From DASUXY01 sp035301985 (GTDB taxonomy: Bacteria > Bacillota > Bacilli > Bacillales > Amphibacillaceae), in the NCBI GenBank assembly GCA_035301985.1, contig DATGTE010000036.1, forward strand, positions 1 to 47,518: DNA of 47,518 bases, given 5' to 3'. Both the position numbers and the translations under genes were made by a program. Numbering within the stretch: the first letter of the stretch is position 1; every line of letters begins with the position of its first letter. Below the pieces are notes generated by a model, which did not search any database, was not told the origin of the DNA, and saw nothing but the letters and a program-made list of their open reading frames with translations. This document shows positions 33,528 through 42,707 of this stretch, piece after piece.

Positions 33528-34309
33528 AATAAACGCATCCTCACTTTATTCGTAAAATATTCAATACACATAATTAAAACGAAAATGATAACAATCGCCA
33601 TACAAGCCTCTTTATATTGAAAAAGTTTCAACGACTTTTGCATCGCAAAACCAATTCCTCCGCCACCGACCATGCCGATCACCGCTGCCTCACGAATATT
33701 TAAGTCAAATTTGTAAAGGCTCCATCCGATCATACCTGGAAGTACTTGGGGAACGACAGCTTGACCCATGACTTGAACCCAATTTCCACCTGTTGACCGA
33801 ATGGCTTCTACAGGACCCATATCAATTTCTTCTAACATTTCCGCAAACGACCGCGTTAAAAGACCTGTACCACTCAAGACGAGTGCTATCGTTCCGGCAA
33901 TGGATCCGAGACCATACGCTGCTACAAATACGAGCACCCACACAAGTGCTGGAATCGACTGTAAAAATGAGGCCAGCCCGCGAACTGCGTACTGCAATAA
34001 TGGATGGGGTGTTACATTGTATGCGGCGAGAAAAGATAGAAAAAAAGCAAGCATCGCCGATAAAATCATCGCCACAAAACTCATATAAATCGTATCTAGC
34101 GCAGGTTGGATAAGCGAAGTAAAACGACTCACATCTGGTGGTAGTAAATCGAAGACAACAAACCGAAATGTTTCACTTAATCCGGTAAATAAAAGCGGAA
34201 TATTAAACCCAGTACCTTTGACAGACCATATGAAAATAAAGCCCATCATGACGATGAAGAGGATGAGCTGCATCCTCTTCTGGTGCTTTATCACTTTTAC
34301 TTGTTCCAT
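33524..34309 (-). CDS. phnE: Phosphonate-type ABC transporter permease PhnE (first copy)
   Basis: 261 residues, six membrane helices, AAGGAG nine bases before ATG 34309. 'LLPPDVSRFTSLIQPALDTIYMSFVAMILSA' in outline and the EAA-like loop 'EAIRSTGGNWVQVMGQAVVPQ' (~170-190) define the PhnE family. 'REAAVIGMVGGGGIGFAMQ' is the conserved loop near the C-terminus. It pairs with the downstream permease and with PhnC. Confidence 0.93.
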   Translation of the reverse strand: MEQVKVIKHQKRMQLILFIVMMGFIFIWSVKGTGFNIPLLFTGLSETFRFVVFDLLPPDVSRFTSLIQPALDTIYMSFVAMILSAMLAFFLSFLAAYNVTPHPLLQYAVRGLASFLQSIPALVWVLVFVAAYGLGSIAGTIALVLSGTGLLTRSFAEMLEEIDMGPVEAIRSTGGNWVQVMGQAVVPQVLPGMIGWSLYKFDLNIREAAVIGMVGGGGIGFAMQKSLKLFQYKEACMAIVIIFVLIMCIEYFTNKVRMRLL

Positions 34310-34325
34310 GTTGCAAACTCCTTCA

Positions 34326-35084
34326 CTAGGCAGTTACCTTTTTCTGATTATAAATCGCCTGGATGCTTTCATCGGTTAAAATATGAGGCGTACCATCAAA
34401 CGTTTTGTGACCATTTTGGATCCCGATAATCCTTGAACTATATACTTTAGCCACATCCACTTGATGTAGATTAACTAAACACGTAATGCCATCTTCGTGA
34501 CAAATTTTGTATAAATAATTCATAATGGTTTCTGACGTCGCTGGGTCGAGACTGGCAATCGGCTCATCAGCCAAGAGGAGCGATGGATGTTGGGCCAATG
34601 CTCGAGCAATCGCGACACGTTGCTGCTGTCCTCCACTCAATTCTCCCGCACGTTTATAAGCATGATCCGTTAAACCGAGACGTTCTAATAAATACCACGC
34701 TTCTTCAATATCACGTTTGGAAAATAGCCCCAATGCACCTCGCAGGTTACCCATCGATCCTAAACGTCCATGCAACACGTTTTGCAATACACTCATCCGT
34801 TTCACGAGATGAAACCCTTGGAAGATCATCGCGATCTCACGTCTCGCTTGACGTAATTCGCGATGACGCGCTTGTGTAAGGTTCTTCCCTTTGAACAGCA
34901 CCGTTCCCCTAGAAGGTTCCACTAATCGATTGATTGAACGAAGAATTGTACTCTTACCGGCACCACTCGGACCAATAATGACAGCAAATTCGCCTTGTTT
35001 CACATCAAAACTGATATCGTGTAACGCTTGTGTCCCATCCGGATAAACCTTTTGTAAATGTTTCACTTGCAAAAACGGCTCCAC
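34326..35084 (-). CDS. phnC: Phosphonate-type ABC transporter ATP-binding protein PhnC
   Basis: 252 residues from GTG 35084 with GGAGGG six bases upstream; the reading frame stays open to 35141, but an extra N-terminus of 19 polar residues is not typical of PhnC. Walker A 'IIGPSGAGKSTILR' (~37-50), Q-loop 'AMIFQGFHLVKRMSVLQNVL' (~88-107), ABC signature 'LSGGQQQRVAIARAL' (~145-159), Walker B 'LLLADEPIASLDP' (~165-177) and the H-loop 'CLVNLHQVD' (~200). It drives uptake by the PhnE pair. PhnD and PhnE lie on either side. Confidence 0.95.
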   Translation of the reverse strand: MEPFLQVKHLQKVYPDGTQALHDISFDVKQGEFAVIIGPSGAGKSTILRSINRLVEPSRGTVLFKGKNLTQARHRELRQARREIAMIFQGFHLVKRMSVLQNVLHGRLGSMGNLRGALGLFSKRDIEEAWYLLERLGLTDHAYKRAGELSGGQQQRVAIARALAQHPSLLLADEPIASLDPATSETIMNYLYKICHEDGITCLVNLHQVDVAKVYSSRIIGIQNGHKTFDGTPHILTDESIQAIYNQKKVTA

Positions 35085-35196
35085 CACAATCCCTCCGTCA
35101 TGTGATCTATTTCTAGAGCGAGCCTTTTTCGTCTGATCCATATCTAACTTGCCACAGATCCAGATCAGACGGACATCGCTCCACCTCCTAGTAACG

Positions 35197-36144
35197 TTAC
35201 TCCAACAATTCTTCCGGACTCATTCCTAACGCATCAGCTGCATCACGAACGACATCGTAAGCCTCATCTTCAATCGGATAAAAACCATTGATGCCTCGTT
35301 CTTCAAAAAACTTCTCATCCTCATAGTCATAGTAAAATTCACGAATTTCCTCTTTTAAATCGTCTGGTAAATTACTCCGATACGCGTCTGGGCCACGAGG
35401 AATAGGATCTGACTCCGAAATAATTTTAAAATCATCTTCCTTCACAACTCCTTGATCAAGCATGGCATCCATCACATCTGTTGCCACCGCTGCACCGTCC
35501 GCATCCCCATTAGCAATCGCTAAAATAGATGCATCATGTGATCCAGAGAACGTGACGTTATTAAAGACCGATTCGACCTCATCATTCGTTACATCAAGCT
35601 CCTCCATAATTTTCACGCGTGGGAAAATGTGTCCAGAAGTAGAGGCGGGATCAACAAACAAAAAATCTTTCCCTTTTAAATCTTCCACCGACTCCGCTTC
35701 AGAATCTTTCGGCACAATCACCACACTCGTATACGTCACGTCCTCTTCATTCTCTGCACCGACCGAAAACACCTCTGCTCCGCTTCGTTCATTCGCTAGT
35801 ACGTAAGCAAATGGTCCAAAAAAAGCAATATCAATATTTTCTGTCCGCATCGCTTCGACAACCGCATTATAATCTGTCCCTAAAAAAACTTCGACATCCA
35901 TATCTAAATGCTCGGAAAGTTCATCTGCAAAATTTTGGACACGGTCAGAGACTGTCGTTTGATCTTCTGAAGGAACAACACCGATTGTCAGTTGCTCTGG
36001 CCACTCTTCCGTTCCCTCTTGAGATTGTTCGGCGTCAACTTCTTCCGCATTACTTGATTGCGACTCTCCTCCACATGCAGTTAATACAAGCATCACCATC
36101 GTAAAGACAATCAAAAGAAAGACACGATCTCTTTTCAGTACCAT
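35197..36144 (-). CDS. phnD: Phosphonate/phosphite-type ABC transporter substrate-binding lipoprotein PhnD
   Basis: 315 residues, GGGAGG seven bases before the ATG. Signal peptide with lipobox 'VLTAC' (C24), followed by a Glu/Ser-rich linker, so it is tethered outside the membrane. The binding-protein fold begins at 'LTIGVVPSEDQTTVSDR' (~52) and includes 'IDIAFFGPFAYVLA' and 'FLFVDPASTSGHIFPRV', the PhnD family's anion-binding loops. The mature protein is very acidic. Related proteins bind alkylphosphonates, phosphite or hypophosphite; no C-P lyase or phosphite dehydrogenase is encoded here, so the ligand is open. First gene of phnD-C-E-E. Confidence 0.93.
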   Translation of the reverse strand: MVLKRDRVFLLIVFTMVMLVLTACGGESQSSNAEEVDAEQSQEGTEEWPEQLTIGVVPSEDQTTVSDRVQNFADELSEHLDMDVEVFLGTDYNAVVEAMRTENIDIAFFGPFAYVLANERSGAEVFSVGAENEEDVTYTSVVIVPKDSEAESVEDLKGKDFLFVDPASTSGHIFPRVKIMEELDVTNDEVESVFNNVTFSGSHDASILAIANGDADGAAVATDVMDAMLDQGVVKEDDFKIISESDPIPRGPDAYRSNLPDDLKEEIREFYYDYEDEKFFEERGINGFYPIEDEAYDVVRDAADALGMSPEELLE

Positions 36145-36281
36145 TCATCTGCCTCCCATTTCGTCATTCTTTAAAATCTGTTCTCCCTATGATTTAATTG
36201 AACAAACTTAAATGATTCCGTCTACATCAAAGCTTACTAGATGGATATTAATGCTGTGTGAATATACTGTAAATTCGACGT

Positions 36282-36319
36282 AAAAAAAAGAGCCATCCCC
36301 TTCGTTAGGATAGCTCTCG
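36282..36319 (-). terminator. Terminator of htpG
   Basis: Minus strand AGAGCTATCC and GGATGGCTCT pair (one G-U) and are followed by eight T. It begins 16 bases after the htpG stop. Confidence 0.9.
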
Positions 36320-36334
36320 AGCACCGTACCGTGA

Positions 36335-38218
36335 TTACGACGTCATCACCTTACACATATCATTTGTAAATGCAACGGGATCTTCAACTGGCAAACCTTC
36401 GATAAGGCGTGCTTGGTTGTATAAAATGTTCGTAAACAGCTTGAACTGCTCATCATCTTTTTCATACGCTTCTTGTAGCGCTTGGAACATATCATGATCC
36501 ACATTCAACTCCAACACTTTATCCGCTTCAATATGCTGGTTATTCGGCATGGATTGGAGAATTTTTTCCATTTCTAGCGACACTTCTCCAGCGGCGGATA
36601 AACAAACGGGATGGCTCTTTAACCGTTTAGATGCTTGAACATCTTTTACTTTACCTGATAAGATGTCTTTCATTTTTGTAAACAACTCTTTATTTTCTTC
36701 GGCTACTTGCTTCGTTTGCTCTTCCTCTTCTTTAGATTCGAGCCCTAAGTCACCACTTGAGACCGATTTAAACTCTTTCTCTTTGTAATTTCGTAGCATT
36801 TGAATCGCAAACTCGTCAATTTCATCGGTGAAATACAAGATTTCATAGCCATGGTCAGCGACCAGTTCTGTTTGTGGAAGTTTATCAATTCGGTCAATCG
36901 ACTCACCCGATGCAAAATAAATGTATTTTTGCTCCTCAGGCATCCGCGACACATACTCGTCCAACGTTACTAATTTCTTCTCCGTCGACGAATAAAACAT
37001 TAATAAATCTTGCAGCTCTTCTTTATGTGCCCCAAAGTCACTGTACACACCGAACTTCAACTGTCTACCAAATGCTTCATAAAACTTCTCGTATTTGGCA
37101 CGGTCATTTTTTAACATACTTTGTAATTCTTTTTTAATTTTACGCTTTAAGTTATTGGCAATCCGTTGCAATTGGCGATCATGTTGCAACATCTCACGCG
37201 ATATGTTGAGTGACAAGTCATCTGAATCGACCATTCCTTTTACAAAACTAAAGTAATCTGGCAACAATTCAGGACTTTTTTCGGTAATTAACACACCGTT
37301 GGCATAAAGCTCCAGCCCTTTTTCATACTCCTGCGTATAATAATCGTAAGGAGCTGTCTCAGGAATATATAAAATCGCATGATAACGAATCATCCCATCG
37401 ACATTCGTATGAATATATGTCAACGGCTTGTCAAACCCATAGCGCTTTTCTTGATAAAAATTGATGTAATCCTCTTCCGTTAAATCATTTTTACTTTTTC
37501 TCCAAATCGGAATCATACTGTTGATTGTCTCTTCTTCGACATAATCAACGTATTCTTCCTCATCATCTTCTTTTGGTTTGCTTTTCGTGACGTCCATCTT
37601 AATCGGATAACGAATAAAGTCGGAGTGCTTCTTCACAATTTGTTGCAAGCGATGTTCGTCTAAAAATTCATCGTAGTTTTCTTCATCCGTATTCTCTTTA
37701 ATCTGCAAAATAATTTCCGTACCGACGTCGTCTTTTTCATATGGGGCAATCGTATATCCATCTGCACCCTCAGATTGCCACTTATACGCCTCATCACTCC
37801 CCAATGCTTTCGTAATGACCGTTACGACATCGGCGACCATGAATGCAGCATAAAAACCGACACCAAACTGACCGATGATGTCGTAACCATCCTCGACTTC
37901 ATGTTCATCTTTAAAGGCGAGCGAACCACTTTTAGCAATCGTTCCTAAGTTCTTTTCTAACTCTTCTTTTGTCATCCCGATTCCAGTATCGATCACTTTT
38001 AAAATGCGCTGTTCGGGATCTGTTTCAATTTTTATATAGTAGTCATCTTTTTGAAATGTTAATGAATCATCTGTCAAAGTTTTATAGTAGATTTTATCGA
38101 TCGCATCACTCGCATTAGAAATTAACTCTCGAAGAAAGACTTCTTTTTGCGAGTAAATCGAATTGATCATGAGCTCCAATAATCGCTTCGATTCTGCTTG
38201 AAACTGTTTCTTCTCCAT
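36335..38218 (-). CDS. htpG: HtpG, bacterial Hsp90 chaperone
   Basis: 627 residues, AAAGGAGAG before the ATG. N-terminal GHKL ATPase domain: N35 of 'LRELISNASDAIDKI' binds Mg-ATP, 'VIDTGIGMTKEEL' (~77-89) and 'GQFGVGFYAAFMVAD' (~115-129) form the lid region. The middle domain (~230-500) contains the catalytic Arg/Gln loop 'LNISREMLQHDRQL'. The C-terminal dimerisation domain (~510-627) ends without MEEVD, as in bacteria. It refolds or holds client proteins in the cytoplasm. The CIRCE operator upstream suggests HrcA control. Confidence 0.97.
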   Translation of the reverse strand: MEKKQFQAESKRLLELMINSIYSQKEVFLRELISNASDAIDKIYYKTLTDDSLTFQKDDYYIKIETDPEQRILKVIDTGIGMTKEELEKNLGTIAKSGSLAFKDEHEVEDGYDIIGQFGVGFYAAFMVADVVTVITKALGSDEAYKWQSEGADGYTIAPYEKDDVGTEIILQIKENTDEENYDEFLDEHRLQQIVKKHSDFIRYPIKMDVTKSKPKEDDEEEYVDYVEEETINSMIPIWRKSKNDLTEEDYINFYQEKRYGFDKPLTYIHTNVDGMIRYHAILYIPETAPYDYYTQEYEKGLELYANGVLITEKSPELLPDYFSFVKGMVDSDDLSLNISREMLQHDRQLQRIANNLKRKIKKELQSMLKNDRAKYEKFYEAFGRQLKFGVYSDFGAHKEELQDLLMFYSSTEKKLVTLDEYVSRMPEEQKYIYFASGESIDRIDKLPQTELVADHGYEILYFTDEIDEFAIQMLRNYKEKEFKSVSSGDLGLESKEEEEQTKQVAEENKELFTKMKDILSGKVKDVQASKRLKSHPVCLSAAGEVSLEMEKILQSMPNNQHIEADKVLELNVDHDMFQALQEAYEKDDEQFKLFTNILYNQARLIEGLPVEDPVAFTNDMCKVMTS

Positions 38219-38284
38219 AGAATCTCTCCTTTACTAACATCACGTACGCTGTGATTGAATGGAATCTGTAGAAGCTTATTGTAA

Positions 38285-38311
38285 TTAGCACTCTCCATAC
38301 GTGAGTGATAA
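38285..38311. promoter_or_regulatory. CIRCE element (HrcA operator) upstream of htpG
   Basis: TTAGCACTC, nine bases, GAGTGATAA: one mismatch to the CIRCE consensus TTAGCACTC-N9-GAGTGCTAA. It lies 67 bases before the htpG start. A TTGACA at 38351-38346 is a possible -35 just upstream, which would place CIRCE near or just after the transcription start, the normal arrangement. Confidence 0.88.
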
Positions 38312-38356
38312 TCGCTATGTATTAAATATCATATCTTTTGTGACGTGTCAACGGAA

Positions 38357-38887
38357 TCAGCTTAAAAACAATGCTCCATAAATGAGTGCACCGAGAACAA
38401 CATATACAGGGCTGATGCGCCTTTTCTCAAGCAAAATATAACTTGCCACGATGAGAATCAACGTGTGGCCCCAACCAATTTCTACATAGGAATCGCGAAC
38501 AAAATTGTACGTCATCACCCCTAATAAAACGGCAATCGTTGGACGAATAATCCGCGTTAACTTTTTCACTTGGGGAGATTGTTTATATTTCATCAACAGA
38601 CCAAGAAGGGCGATCATCATCACTAAAGACGGGGCGACGGAAGCAAACACACCAATCGAAGCACCGAGAATGCCCCCTTGACTGTAACCTACATACGCAG
38701 CTAATTTCGTAGCGATTGGACCCGGAAGGCCATTTCCTAAAGCGACCATTTCACTAAATTCCGCTGTCGTAAACCATTCGTATCGATGGACCACTTCATA
38801 TTCCAACAATGGAATCGTCGCGGGTCCACCGCCATATCCTAACAAATTCGCTGTAAAATTCGCCAAAAAGATTTGCCAATAAATCAT
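38357..38887 (-). CDS. Chromate transporter, half-size subunit
   Basis: 176 residues, about five or six membrane helices. Single-domain CHR protein: 'LLGYGGGPATIPLLEYEVV' (~15-33) and 'LGNGLPGPIATKLAAYVGY' (~51-69) are the CHR signature. The start overlaps the stop of the other half by four bases, so the two are translated together and probably form a heterodimer equal to one full-length ChrA. B. subtilis ywrA/ywrB is a comparable pair. The substrate in organisms not exposed to chromate is uncertain. Confidence 0.9.
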   Translation of the reverse strand: MIYWQIFLANFTANLLGYGGGPATIPLLEYEVVHRYEWFTTAEFSEMVALGNGLPGPIATKLAAYVGYSQGGILGASIGVFASVAPSLVMMIALLGLLMKYKQSPQVKKLTRIIRPTIAVLLGVMTYNFVRDSYVEIGWGHTLILIVASYILLEKRRISPVYVVLGALIYGALFLS

Positions 38888-39456
38888 GCGTCCCCCGCCT
38901 TATTCTCTGATTGATTTCGTGTTTGCTTATCCCCACGTGACAATAACGCATATACAATCAGCACAATGATAAGAAGAGCCGGATGAATCCCAAGCGCTTG
39001 CATGACAACCATGCTAATGACCGTCAATAGCACTGTCGTCATCCATCCTAAAAGCGTTTTTGCTTTTTGAAAAAAATCCCACGCTAACACGCCGATCATT
39101 ACGCCGGCAACTGGAATGACACCTTTAGCCATCCCTTGGACCCATGGCTTATCTTTATAAGCATTCAAAATCGTTAAAAAAAGAATCATTAACAAAGCTG
39201 TCGGAATAATCGTCGCTACTAAACAATTGACCATCCCCCAAAACCCTCGCAAACGCCATCCAATATAACCAGACAACTTTGTATTAATCGGACCGGGCAA
39301 CGTATTCGCAAGAGCAAGGATATCCGAAAATTCCTCATCATCCATCCATTCATATCGCTCAACAACTTCTCGATACATCAAGGGGATCGCTGATAATCCA
39401 CCACCATATCCGAGCATCCCGGCACGAAAAAACGCGATAAATAGATCTTTATGCAC
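38884..39456 (-). CDS. Chromate transporter, half-size subunit
   Basis: 190 residues, five or six membrane helices, the first gene of the pair. Signature 'GMLGYGGGLSAIPLMYREVV' (~14-33) and 'ALANTLPGPINTKLSGYIGW' (~50-69) match the CHR family; the C-terminus is polar ('RGDKQTRNQSENKAG'). The ribosome site before ATG 39456 is weak. Partner of the downstream half subunit. Confidence 0.9.
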   Translation of the reverse strand: MHKDLFIAFFRAGMLGYGGGLSAIPLMYREVVERYEWMDDEEFSDILALANTLPGPINTKLSGYIGWRLRGFWGMVNCLVATIIPTALLMILFLTILNAYKDKPWVQGMAKGVIPVAGVMIGVLAWDFFQKAKTLLGWMTTVLLTVISMVVMQALGIHPALLIIVLIVYALLSRGDKQTRNQSENKAGDA

Positions 39457-39791
39457 CGACCATCACAATCCTTTATGAGTTAACTCACATGACCGATTAC
39501 GACAAATCCTACCTACTCTTCATGTGAATCATCTGATTGATTATTCATTGAAAACTACTTTTTAATACACCTGTGATTAGAAAGTATATAGTTCATCCAT
39601 AGGAGAATCAAGGACATCTGAGAAATATAGGCTACAAAAAGGGCCCGATTCCGATGAACATTTTTTAAAAAGACGGAATAATCAATTTTGGGTTGTCATT
39701 TTCAAAGACATATGAGAAAATGCGAATAGCTAAACTTTTATAAAAAATGATAGACTAAGCCTTTAAAAATAGATAGGAAGGAAGGTGTTTT
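39457..39791. other. Intergenic region before the sortase gene
   Basis: 335 bases between divergent genes. A TTGTCA near 39693 is a possible -35 for the sortase gene. No other gene, hairpin or repeat is seen. Confidence 0.4.
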
Positions 39792-40412
39792 ATGAGGCGT
39801 TGGATCAGTAGGATTTTGATGATTGTCGGACTCGCCCTTATCTCGATTTCGGGGTATCAATTTTACCAGACGAAACAGTCGACAAACAATGCTTTAGCAG
39901 AAGCTGAACAACTCGTAAAGCAAAACAATCAAAATGAGTCCGAAGACGAGAGCCAAACAGAACCTTCACCTGAAGATTTTGTACCCAAAGATGATGACGT
40001 CATCGGCATTGTTCGCATCCCGAGCATCGAGGCCAAACTACCGATTGTTGAAGGAACGGATGAGGAAATGCTCAAAAAAGGCGTCGGACATTACTCAAGT
40101 ACCGCACTTCCTGCTGAAAATGAACAAATTTTACTCTCAGGACATCGCGATACCGTCTTTAGACGATTCGGTGAACTCGAAATTGGCGATCGTTTTATTG
40201 TCGAAATGCCGTATGGAACATATGAATATGAAATGAGAGAATCGGAAATTGTCGGTGCTGATGATACATCCGTGATTCGCCCGATGGGTGAAGAAGTTTT
40301 AACCGTATCTACTTGCTATCCATTTAGTTATATCGGCAATGCACCCGACCGCTTCGTTCTCTATGCCTATCCGGTAGGTGAAACGGAGGACAAGGATCAA
40401 GAAGAACAATAA
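39792..40412 (+). CDS. Class D sortase
   Basis: 206 residues, GGAAGGAAGG before ATG. One N-terminal signal-anchor helix (~5-24) places the enzyme outside the membrane, followed by an acidic, Gln/Asn/Glu-rich linker (~30-68). The catalytic beta-barrel starts at 'VIGIVRIPSIEAKLPIVEG' (~70-88). Active-site residues are H118 ('LSGHRDT'), C175 ('VLTVSTCYPF') and R187 ('APDRF'). Sequence and size fit class D (YhcS-like) enzymes, which attach LPxTG-type proteins to the cell wall. No substrate with a sorting signal is encoded in this window. Confidence 0.93.
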   Translation: MRRWISRILMIVGLALISISGYQFYQTKQSTNNALAEAEQLVKQNNQNESEDESQTEPSPEDFVPKDDDVIGIVRIPSIEAKLPIVEGTDEEMLKKGVGHYSSTALPAENEQILLSGHRDTVFRRFGELEIGDRFIVEMPYGTYEYEMRESEIVGADDTSVIRPMGEEVLTVSTCYPFSYIGNAPDRFVLYAYPVGETEDKDQEEQ

Positions 40413-40641
40413 TCTTTCATCTATCCTCCCCCTTCCCCTTCCTCAAGCGTAACGATTAACGAGCCACCCGCTTGTTCCCCACCTTTACGCTCCGTAACGA
40501 AAGCTATTCATTTCAATGTGAACACATCCATACCATCATCTTACATGATGAATTCCAGCCATATCATACCAAATATGTAACTTTTGAAATGATGTTTTTT
40601 ATCGTCGAAGTCAATGATTCATAGCTTATAACGACCTGTTT

Positions 40642-40683
40642 CATGATGGCATAAACAGCGATGCCATTTATGCTCAAATCATG
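40642..40683. promoter_or_regulatory. Nested inverted repeats before the YerD-like gene
   Basis: CATGAT (40642) pairs with ATCATG (40678-40683), and GCATAAA (40649-40655) with TTTATGC (40667-40673); alternatively ATGGCAT can pair with ATGCCAT in the centre. This gives two competing stems in about 40 bases, 115 bases upstream of the gene. It could be an operator or a switching leader structure. The rest of 40413-40797 shows no gene. Confidence 0.45.
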
Positions 40684-40797
40684 TAAAATGTTCACTTTTT
40701 TTAATGATTTTTTAATGATATAGTGAGTGGGGATGCTTTTTCATTGTAAAAAATAAAGAATGCGTTTCCAACTATCTTAGAGTCGATCAAAAAAGGG

Positions 40798-42618
40798 GTG
40801 TTTCATCTGGCAATGCTAGTATCTATTCTAAAAATGTTACCGTTAATCATGTTTTATGGCTTGATCATTCTCTTAGTCTATCTATTTTTGAAGGACAAAT
40901 ACCAAAATCAACATTCCGTATTAAAAACGCATCCAGTCTTAGGACGCATCCGTTATCTATTAGAGATGATCGGACCAGAATTTCGACAGTACTGGTTTTT
41001 AAATGATAAAGAAGCGAAACCAGTCGATCGCGATACACAAGAGACGATTGCAAAAGCAGGAAAATATGCCAATACCGTCACCGGATTCGGTTCGAAAAAA
41101 GACTTTCAACAAACAGACTTTTATTTAACAAACTCAATGTTTCCGATGAATGTTGATGAATTAGAAGTGGATCAATCGCCCATCATCAAAACATTCACAT
41201 ATACGATTTTGAACGAATCCATCACAAGCCGGAAGGAAAAACGAGACCAAGTGAATCTTAAACCTTGGTATTTAACCGATGCAAACCGCATCACCATTGG
41301 CAAACACCGTAAACATCCATTCCATATCAAAGGCTTAATCGGTATATCAGCCATGAGCTATGGTGCGTTATCGAAGCGAGCTGTCCAAGCACTCGCCCAG
41401 GGGGTAGCCATCAGTGGGGGAAGCTTCATGAATACAGGTGAAGGAGGCATTTCACCTTACCACCTCTCAAGAGTATATGAAGTGATCGACTCTACCAAAG
41501 CACCTCAAGACCGATTCAGTCAACGCATCATTAAATATATTCAAGAAAGGGCTCACGCCTCGAACTTCGAATTAGAGGAGCGTTTTGGCAAAAGCGCGCT
41601 GAATGTCGTTTCCCCGTTAGTCGAAAAAGGCGTTTTAAAAGAAAAAAGAGCTGACTTAATTTTCCAAGTCGGATCCGGATTATTTGGGGCTCGTAAAAAC
41701 GGACAATACTGTGAAGAAACATTCTTAAAAAATGCATTGAAACCAGAAGTAAAAGCAATCGAAATCAAATTAGGACAAGGTGCGAAAGTACGGGGTGGAA
41801 AATTACCAAAAGAAAAAATCACTCAAGAAATCGCTGAAATTAGAGGGATTGAGATGGGGAAAGATGTCGAAAGCCCGAACCGTTTCCCGCTTTTTTCAGA
41901 CATGGATGGCTTATTCAAGCTGATCACCCATTGGCAAACGATTACCGGAAAACCCGTCGGCATTAAAGTCGTCGCTGGTGACAACCATTCATTTGATGAA
42001 TTAGCGAAACATATGAAAGAAACCGATGAAAAACCGGACTTCATCTCTATTGATGGAGCAGAAGGGGGAACTGGAGCTACTTATCAAGAGATGGCCGACA
42101 GCCTCGGTTTACCGATTTATTCTGGCATCTTAATTCTCGATCAAGCACTACGCAAGTACGACGTCCGCGATGATGTCAAAATCATCGCCTCTGGAATGCT
42201 TGCGACCGCGAATAAGATGGCCATCGCCTTATCGCTCGGTGCTGATTTAATTTACGTCGCCCGTGCAGCGATGAATACCATCGGCTGCATCAATGCTGCT
42301 AAATGTCATACGAACCTTTGTCCAGTTGGTGTCACATCTCACTTGCCACATCTAGAAGCAGGTGTCGTCGTCGAAGAGAAAAGATTTCGTACAGCCAACT
42401 ATTTACGCACAATGCGAGAAGGACTATTCATGCTAGGGGCATCTTGTGGAATCGGCTCACCTTCTAAATTTAATAAAGAACACATCGCCCTCCGCAAATC
42501 TGATAACGAAGTGAAAAAGATTGAAAACATCGTAAGCATGGAAAATAAACTCATCAGACAAGTGGAGACGAACGAACAGAACGAACAGAATGAAAAAAGA
42601 AAGTTAGTCGGAAGTTAA
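40798..42618 (+). CDS. yerD: FMN-binding glutamate synthase-family protein (YerD-like)
   Basis: About 606 residues from GTG 40798; the start is uncertain because AGGGG lies right against it and ATG 40813 is rather far. An N-terminal membrane helix (~13-32) is followed by the glutamate synthase central/FMN domain (~130-570): 'GLIGISAMSYGALSKRAVQALAQG' in outline, 'ISIDGAEGGTGATYQEM' and 'IIASGMLATANKMAIALSLGA' in outline, FMN phosphate site. Cysteines in 'GCINAAKCHTNLCPVGV' (~495-508) would bind a 3Fe-4S cluster. No glutaminase or NADPH-binding domain is present, so it may take electrons from ferredoxin or another donor; the reaction in vivo is unknown. Strong terminator downstream. Confidence 0.85.
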   Translation: MFHLAMLVSILKMLPLIMFYGLIILLVYLFLKDKYQNQHSVLKTHPVLGRIRYLLEMIGPEFRQYWFLNDKEAKPVDRDTQETIAKAGKYANTVTGFGSKKDFQQTDFYLTNSMFPMNVDELEVDQSPIIKTFTYTILNESITSRKEKRDQVNLKPWYLTDANRITIGKHRKHPFHIKGLIGISAMSYGALSKRAVQALAQGVAISGGSFMNTGEGGISPYHLSRVYEVIDSTKAPQDRFSQRIIKYIQERAHASNFELEERFGKSALNVVSPLVEKGVLKEKRADLIFQVGSGLFGARKNGQYCEETFLKNALKPEVKAIEIKLGQGAKVRGGKLPKEKITQEIAEIRGIEMGKDVESPNRFPLFSDMDGLFKLITHWQTITGKPVGIKVVAGDNHSFDELAKHMKETDEKPDFISIDGAEGGTGATYQEMADSLGLPIYSGILILDQALRKYDVRDDVKIIASGMLATANKMAIALSLGADLIYVARAAMNTIGCINAAKCHTNLCPVGVTSHLPHLEAGVVVEEKRFRTANYLRTMREGLFMLGASCGIGSPSKFNKEHIALRKSDNEVKKIENIVSMENKLIRQVETNEQNEQNEKRKLVGS

Positions 42619-42637
42619 CCAACGTTTCTGACCAACA

Positions 42638-42679
42638 CCCTGATTGTAAACGAGCACCCTTTACAATCAGGGTTTTTTT
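42638..42679 (+). terminator. Terminator of the YerD-like gene
   Basis: CCCTGATTGTAAA and TTTACAATCAGGG form a 13-base perfect stem around nine bases, followed by seven T. Confidence 0.95.
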
Positions 42680-42707
42680 ACGTAGTTTGTGAAACGGTCC
42701 AAAAGAT

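Noticed and set aside
36145..36281. Pho box upstream of phnD
   Set aside because: No convincing TTAACA-like direct repeats at 11-base spacing were seen.
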